Shown piece by piece: positions 60,983 through 64,000 of a DNA stretch of 64,000 bases. The notes under the pieces were generated by a model. It was not told where the DNA came from, searched no databases, and saw only the letters and a program-made list of their open reading frames with translations. Made by a program: the position numbers and the translations under genes. This DNA comes from Hallerella sp963629575 (GTDB lineage: Bacteria > Fibrobacterota > Fibrobacteria > Fibrobacterales > Fibrobacteraceae), in the NCBI GenBank assembly GCA_963629575.1, contig CAVGIM010000001.1:62001-126000 (forward strand), written 5' to 3'. How positions within the stretch are numbered: position 1 is the first letter of the stretch; each line of letters opens with the position of its first letter.

Positions 60983-63181
60983 GTGAAGTTGTGGCTCCGC
61001 TCTTTATTGTTCCTGTGCGTGTCGTGCGCGTTTGCCGCGGATACGTGGAAAAACTTTGCCCGTTCCGATTCCTTTTATGCCTCGGCGCTGGTGGGCAATA
61101 CGCTTGTGCTCGGGACGGACGGCGGCGTTCGCCTTGTTTCGCAAGACGGAACGACCGATGTCCTTTCGTCGGCAAACGGTTTGGAGGCTTCGGATATTCG
61201 GGGCGTGGTACAGACCGCTTCCGGGGAACTTTTCGCCATTTCTTCCCGGGGAATTGTGGCAAGGTATCTTGGCGACAGGCGTTTTTCCGTCTTGAACCGT
61301 TCCTTTTCCTCGACCTCTTCGGAATTGCAGTCCGGTCTTGCGGAGGTCGCGGATTCCATTCTCGTTCTGGGATTTCGGGACAAGCTTGCCTTTTTTGACA
61401 TTTCGCGCGGAAAGTCGCTGCTCTCTCTTTCGCGAATCGGGGATGTTTCCCTGAAAGCGACTTCTCCTTCGGCGATGCTCGTTTGCGGAGACTCTCTCTT
61501 TGTCGCGCTCGGAGCGGACGTCTATTGGCGGCGAATGCCGTGGAAAACCCTGTCCGAAGATATCCTCCTCGCGGATCCCGCTTCCTGGACCCTTGCGGAA
61601 ACCTTTCACGGCAAGGATTCTTCGAAAACGGCAATCACCCGGCTATCGATTTGGAACGGTTCGCTGCAGGCGGATTTCGACGAGACGCTTTCCGTGATGG
61701 TCGCTAACGGAGACACGCTTTCCAAAAAGAAGTTTCCCGCCCTGTGGAAGGGAGACAGTTCGCTTGTACGGGAAATTCTTCCTGGCGACGGATTCTCCTA
61801 TCTGGTCGGGAAAAATTCGGCATGGTATTACGACGGAGAACTGAAGGACGTTTCGGCGTGGACCGGATTCTCGCTGAAAAATCCCTATGCGGTCGCTCCC
61901 TTTGTGGGCGGCGACGGTGGCGTGACGGTCTATTCGGCAGATGGAGACTTTGGCTGGAGCGACGGGGAAGCCTTTGCCTACGGGCCTTCGCTAGGCGACC
62001 TTCCCTATTACGGTGGCGTGGAACCCTATACCCGCTTGCTGAAAAACCTGGGAACGCTCTCGGATGGAGCAACGCTTGTGAGCATCTGGGGCTTTGGCTG
62101 GCGAATCTATTCGGGAAATGGCGGCGCGTTCTTGCATAGCGTCGGACTGGACAATTCCAACTGCGCGGAACGTTACCTTGCAAACTACATCGTGCCGACA
62201 GGCGTTACCGTCTCCCCGGACAGTCTCGGCTGGCTGGTGAGTTTCTGGGGAAATTCGGGCTATGGAATTGCCTATATCGACGAATCGGGGGAAATCAGTT
62301 GCGCAAACCACGTCGGAAGCGGAAAGTTTTCCGGACCGCTCAAGGCCGTCTGGTCGGAAGACAGTTCGGAATGGGTTCTCTACTCCGGAGCGGGAAAGAC
62401 CGATGGAACGGAAGGCGTCGGAGGCTTGGACATTTTTCGTCTCCGGCCCATTGCCGAAACGGGCGGGGAACTCGTGATTCGAGACATGGAAACCGTTCCC
62501 ACGCCGGACAACTACGCTGTCCTGGACATGGATCTTGACAAGTCCGGCCGCCTCTGGATAATCACCAATTCCACGTTCGCCTATTTTGAAAGCGGCATGG
62601 ATTCCGTCCAGGCGCCGCACAGGACCTCTTCGTATGAACAGGCGAATCTTTCGTCGCTTTCGATCGATCCGAATGACAGGCTCTGGATTGGAACGATAGG
62701 CAGTGGAGCCTACATGGTGAAAAAGACGGGAAATTCTCCCGATACGATGTCCGCGACCCGGTTTGTCAGTCGAAACGGTCTGCTGGACGATGTGGTCTAT
62801 GACGTTCTTGTCGATGGAAAAAAGGGACACGCCTGGTTTGTCCACAAGAACGGCGTTACGCGCTATGCGCGGACCGACTTGCGGGAAACTTCCTCGTTCA
62901 TGACATCGGACGGCCCCAAGATAAAGGTCTATCCGAATCCGGTGCGCTTTGACCTGGGACAGGTCTTGACGTTTGAAAACGTTTCGGAATCGGCGACCGT
63001 TTCCGTTTACAATTCCGGGGCGCATCTGGTCCGGGCATTTCGAGGCGACGAACTCGATGGCGGTCGCGTTGTCTGGGATGGCCGGGACCGTCGCGGTGTC
63101 CTGATCGCTCCGGGCGTCTATCACTACATCATCCAGAAGGGTTCCCGGAAAAAGCGCGGAAAGCTCCTGGTCATCCATTAA
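60983..63181 (+). CDS. Exported beta-propeller protein with T9SS-like C-terminal domain, PorZ-like
   Basis: 732 residues starting at GTG 60983 with a signal peptide (LWLRSLLFLCVSCAFA). Propeller-type repeats are seen throughout: GNTLVLGTDGGVRLVSQDG, LSSANGLEASDIRGVVQTAS, LDKSGRLWIITNSTF, SIDPNDRLWIGTIGSGAYMV and SRNGLLDDVVYDVLVDGKKG. The C-terminus (IKVYPNPVRFDLGQVLTFEN, GVLIAPGVYHYIIQKG, KRGKLLVIH) is a sorting-type or FlgD-like beta sandwich. Two propellers plus such a tail, in about 730-780 residues, is the plan of PorZ, a surface part of the T9SS attachment complex. An ordinary T9SS cargo is the alternative. Confidence 0.65.
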   Translation: MKLWLRSLLFLCVSCAFAADTWKNFARSDSFYASALVGNTLVLGTDGGVRLVSQDGTTDVLSSANGLEASDIRGVVQTASGELFAISSRGIVARYLGDRRFSVLNRSFSSTSSELQSGLAEVADSILVLGFRDKLAFFDISRGKSLLSLSRIGDVSLKATSPSAMLVCGDSLFVALGADVYWRRMPWKTLSEDILLADPASWTLAETFHGKDSSKTAITRLSIWNGSLQADFDETLSVMVANGDTLSKKKFPALWKGDSSLVREILPGDGFSYLVGKNSAWYYDGELKDVSAWTGFSLKNPYAVAPFVGGDGGVTVYSADGDFGWSDGEAFAYGPSLGDLPYYGGVEPYTRLLKNLGTLSDGATLVSIWGFGWRIYSGNGGAFLHSVGLDNSNCAERYLANYIVPTGVTVSPDSLGWLVSFWGNSGYGIAYIDESGEISCANHVGSGKFSGPLKAVWSEDSSEWVLYSGAGKTDGTEGVGGLDIFRLRPIAETGGELVIRDMETVPTPDNYAVLDMDLDKSGRLWIITNSTFAYFESGMDSVQAPHRTSSYEQANLSSLSIDPNDRLWIGTIGSGAYMVKKTGNSPDTMSATRFVSRNGLLDDVVYDVLVDGKKGHAWFVHKNGVTRYARTDLRETSSFMTSDGPKIKVYPNPVRFDLGQVLTFENVSESATVSVYNSGAHLVRAFRGDELDGGRVVWDGRDRRGVLIAPGVYHYIIQKGSRKKRGKLLVIH

Positions 63182-63193
63182 AAGCGGAAGTGT

Positions 63194-63523
63194 ATGCCTT
63201 TGTCGAAAAAGCGTCTTCGAAACCTGGTCCGTCCGATGCAAGTTTTCGGAATTTCCCTGTGCGCTGTCGCGTTGCTTTTGGGATGCGCTTCGCAGCGGCA
63301 GAAGCCCGTCTGTGCCGAAATCGAATACCGCTTGAACCATACGGCGATGTCTCCCGATCAGCGGGAATGGACCGCGCGGGAACTTTCGGACTGTCGCGCG
63401 GAACAGGCGGAATACGAAAAGTCGGACTCCTTGACGAACAAGATAAGGAAAGGCATTTACGAAATGTATGAGGAGTCCAAGAAGGATTCTTCCCGGGCGG
63501 ATTCCCTGCGGGTCTCTCCATGA
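63194..63523 (+). CDS. Small lipoprotein of unknown function
   Basis: 109 residues. A long basic N-terminus leads to a lipoprotein signal with lipobox LLLGC (GISLCAVALLLGCASQ). The mature part is short, charged and helical (REWTARELSDCRAEQAEYEK), ending in Ser/Asp-rich sequence. An internal ATG at residue 15 (MQVFGISL) could be the real start and would give a more usual signal length. Its stop overlaps the next gene's ATG (ATGA). Confidence 0.65.
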   Translation: MPLSKKRLRNLVRPMQVFGISLCAVALLLGCASQRQKPVCAEIEYRLNHTAMSPDQREWTARELSDCRAEQAEYEKSDSLTNKIRKGIYEMYEESKKDSSRADSLRVSP

Positions 63524-64000
63524 ACCTGGAAAAAGCGAAAGGCGAAATTCCGCATCGCCTGATGCAAATCGCGGAGCGTATCCGTGCCGCGGGCGGAAAA
63601 TGTTTTCTCGTCGGAGGCTTTGTCCGCGACGCGATGCTCGGGAAGGCTTCTCGGGATTTCGACGTGGAGGTTTACGACATCGGGCAGGACGCCCTGCTCA
63701 AAATCCTTTCGGACTTTGGACGCCCGAACCTCGTCGGCAAGGCGTTTGGCGTCGTACACTTGGCGTCGAAAGGTCTAGACCTGGACTTTTCCTTTCCGCG
63801 GACCGAAAACAAGGTCGGGGAAGGGCATCGAGGCTTTCTTGTCGAAACGCATCTGCACCTGAGCTTTGCCGAGGCGGCGATGCGCCGCGACTTTACCGTG
63901 AACGCAATGGGACTGTCGCTGCCGGAACTCGAACTTTCGGATCCCTACGACGGCAAGGGCGATTTGGAACGGCACTTGCTTCGGCACGTGTCGTCCGCGT
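63520..64000 (+). CDS. CCA tRNA nucleotidyltransferase/poly(A) polymerase family (3' end outside window)
   Basis: The first 160 codons of a class II nucleotidyltransferase. Visible: the helix-turn GGFVRDAMLGKASRDFDVEV with the GG and DxD (FDVE) catalytic motifs, VVHLASKGLDLDFSFPRTEN with the third carboxylate, and EAAMRRDFTVNAMGLSL with the RRDFTVNA motif. These define the head and palm of CCA-adding or poly(A)-adding enzymes; the body that would separate them is beyond the edge. The ATG at 63520 overlaps the lipoprotein stop. Confidence 0.9.
   Translation, partial: MNLEKAKGEIPHRLMQIAERIRAAGGKCFLVGGFVRDAMLGKASRDFDVEVYDIGQDALLKILSDFGRPNLVGKAFGVVHLASKGLDLDFSFPRTENKVGEGHRGFLVETHLHLSFAEAAMRRDFTVNAMGLSLPELELSDPYDGKGDLERHLLRHVSSA

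Overview
The window looks like a chromosomal segment of a Gram-negative anaerobe of the Fibrobacterota, most likely Fibrobacter or a close relative. This is inferred from gene content, not from a search. The signs are an aryl-polyene-type pigment cluster, proteins with type IX secretion (T9SS) style C-terminal domains, a Na+-pumping decarboxylase, a glycogen synthase, and a recurrent promoter -10 of the form TATATTTGC or TACATTTGCGG. Genes are dense, with many 1-4 base ATGA/TAATG overlaps. I saw no phage, CRISPR array or complete insertion sequence.

Layout. 1-5710: the right end of an aryl-polyene-like biosynthesis cluster (two ketosynthases, dehydratase and ketoreductase on +; acyltransferase, ketosynthase-like chain-length factor and methyltransferase on -). 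5730-9547: aspartate kinase, a short sigma-54 activator and phosphotransacetylase. 9600-12850: an accessory island with two mosaic copies of an EndoU-type toxin/immunity pair, repeats that bracket the second copy, and a DUF4417 gene split by one amber codon. 12858-21326: tRNA-Arg, a candidate structured RNA, EF-G, methionine aminopeptidase, a DEAD-box helicase, a U32 protein and a Wzi-like outer-membrane protein. 21411-26887: an operon for a biotin-dependent Na+-pumping acyl-CoA decarboxylase with a CoA-transferase. 26877-30564: mutY (no canonical start codon), a glycosyltransferase, a transposase remnant and a YczE-like membrane protein.

30604-43101 is the most coherent metabolic locus: allophanate hydrolase, a ROK-family repressor, an ABC importer, three DUF1989 (urea-carboxylase-associated) paralogues, an alpha/beta hydrolase and a urea/guanidine carboxylase. 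From what is known of these families, this should import guanidine (or a related amidine/urea), carboxylate it, deiminate carboxyguanidine and hydrolyse allophanate to ammonia and CO2. Two near-identical 29-bp palindromes, one in front of each transcription unit, are the likely ROK operators. I found no guanidine riboswitch.

43337-64000: pheS, an MFS transporter, adenylate kinase, an RhlE-like helicase, trmO, sbcDC, a translationally coupled trio of exported proteins (esterase, lipoprotein, PDZ protein with a T9SS-like tail), glycogen synthase, dsbD, an ECF sigma factor, a PorZ-like beta-propeller protein, a small lipoprotein and the start of a CCA-adding enzyme cut by the window edge.

The features most worth attention are the recombined EndoU/immunity modules, the ROK-controlled guanidine locus with a third DUF1989 protein and an unexplained hydrolase, an interspersed repeat at gene 3' ends, the candidate three-way-junction RNA near 13040-13130, and the sigma factor/PorZ-like neighbourhood.
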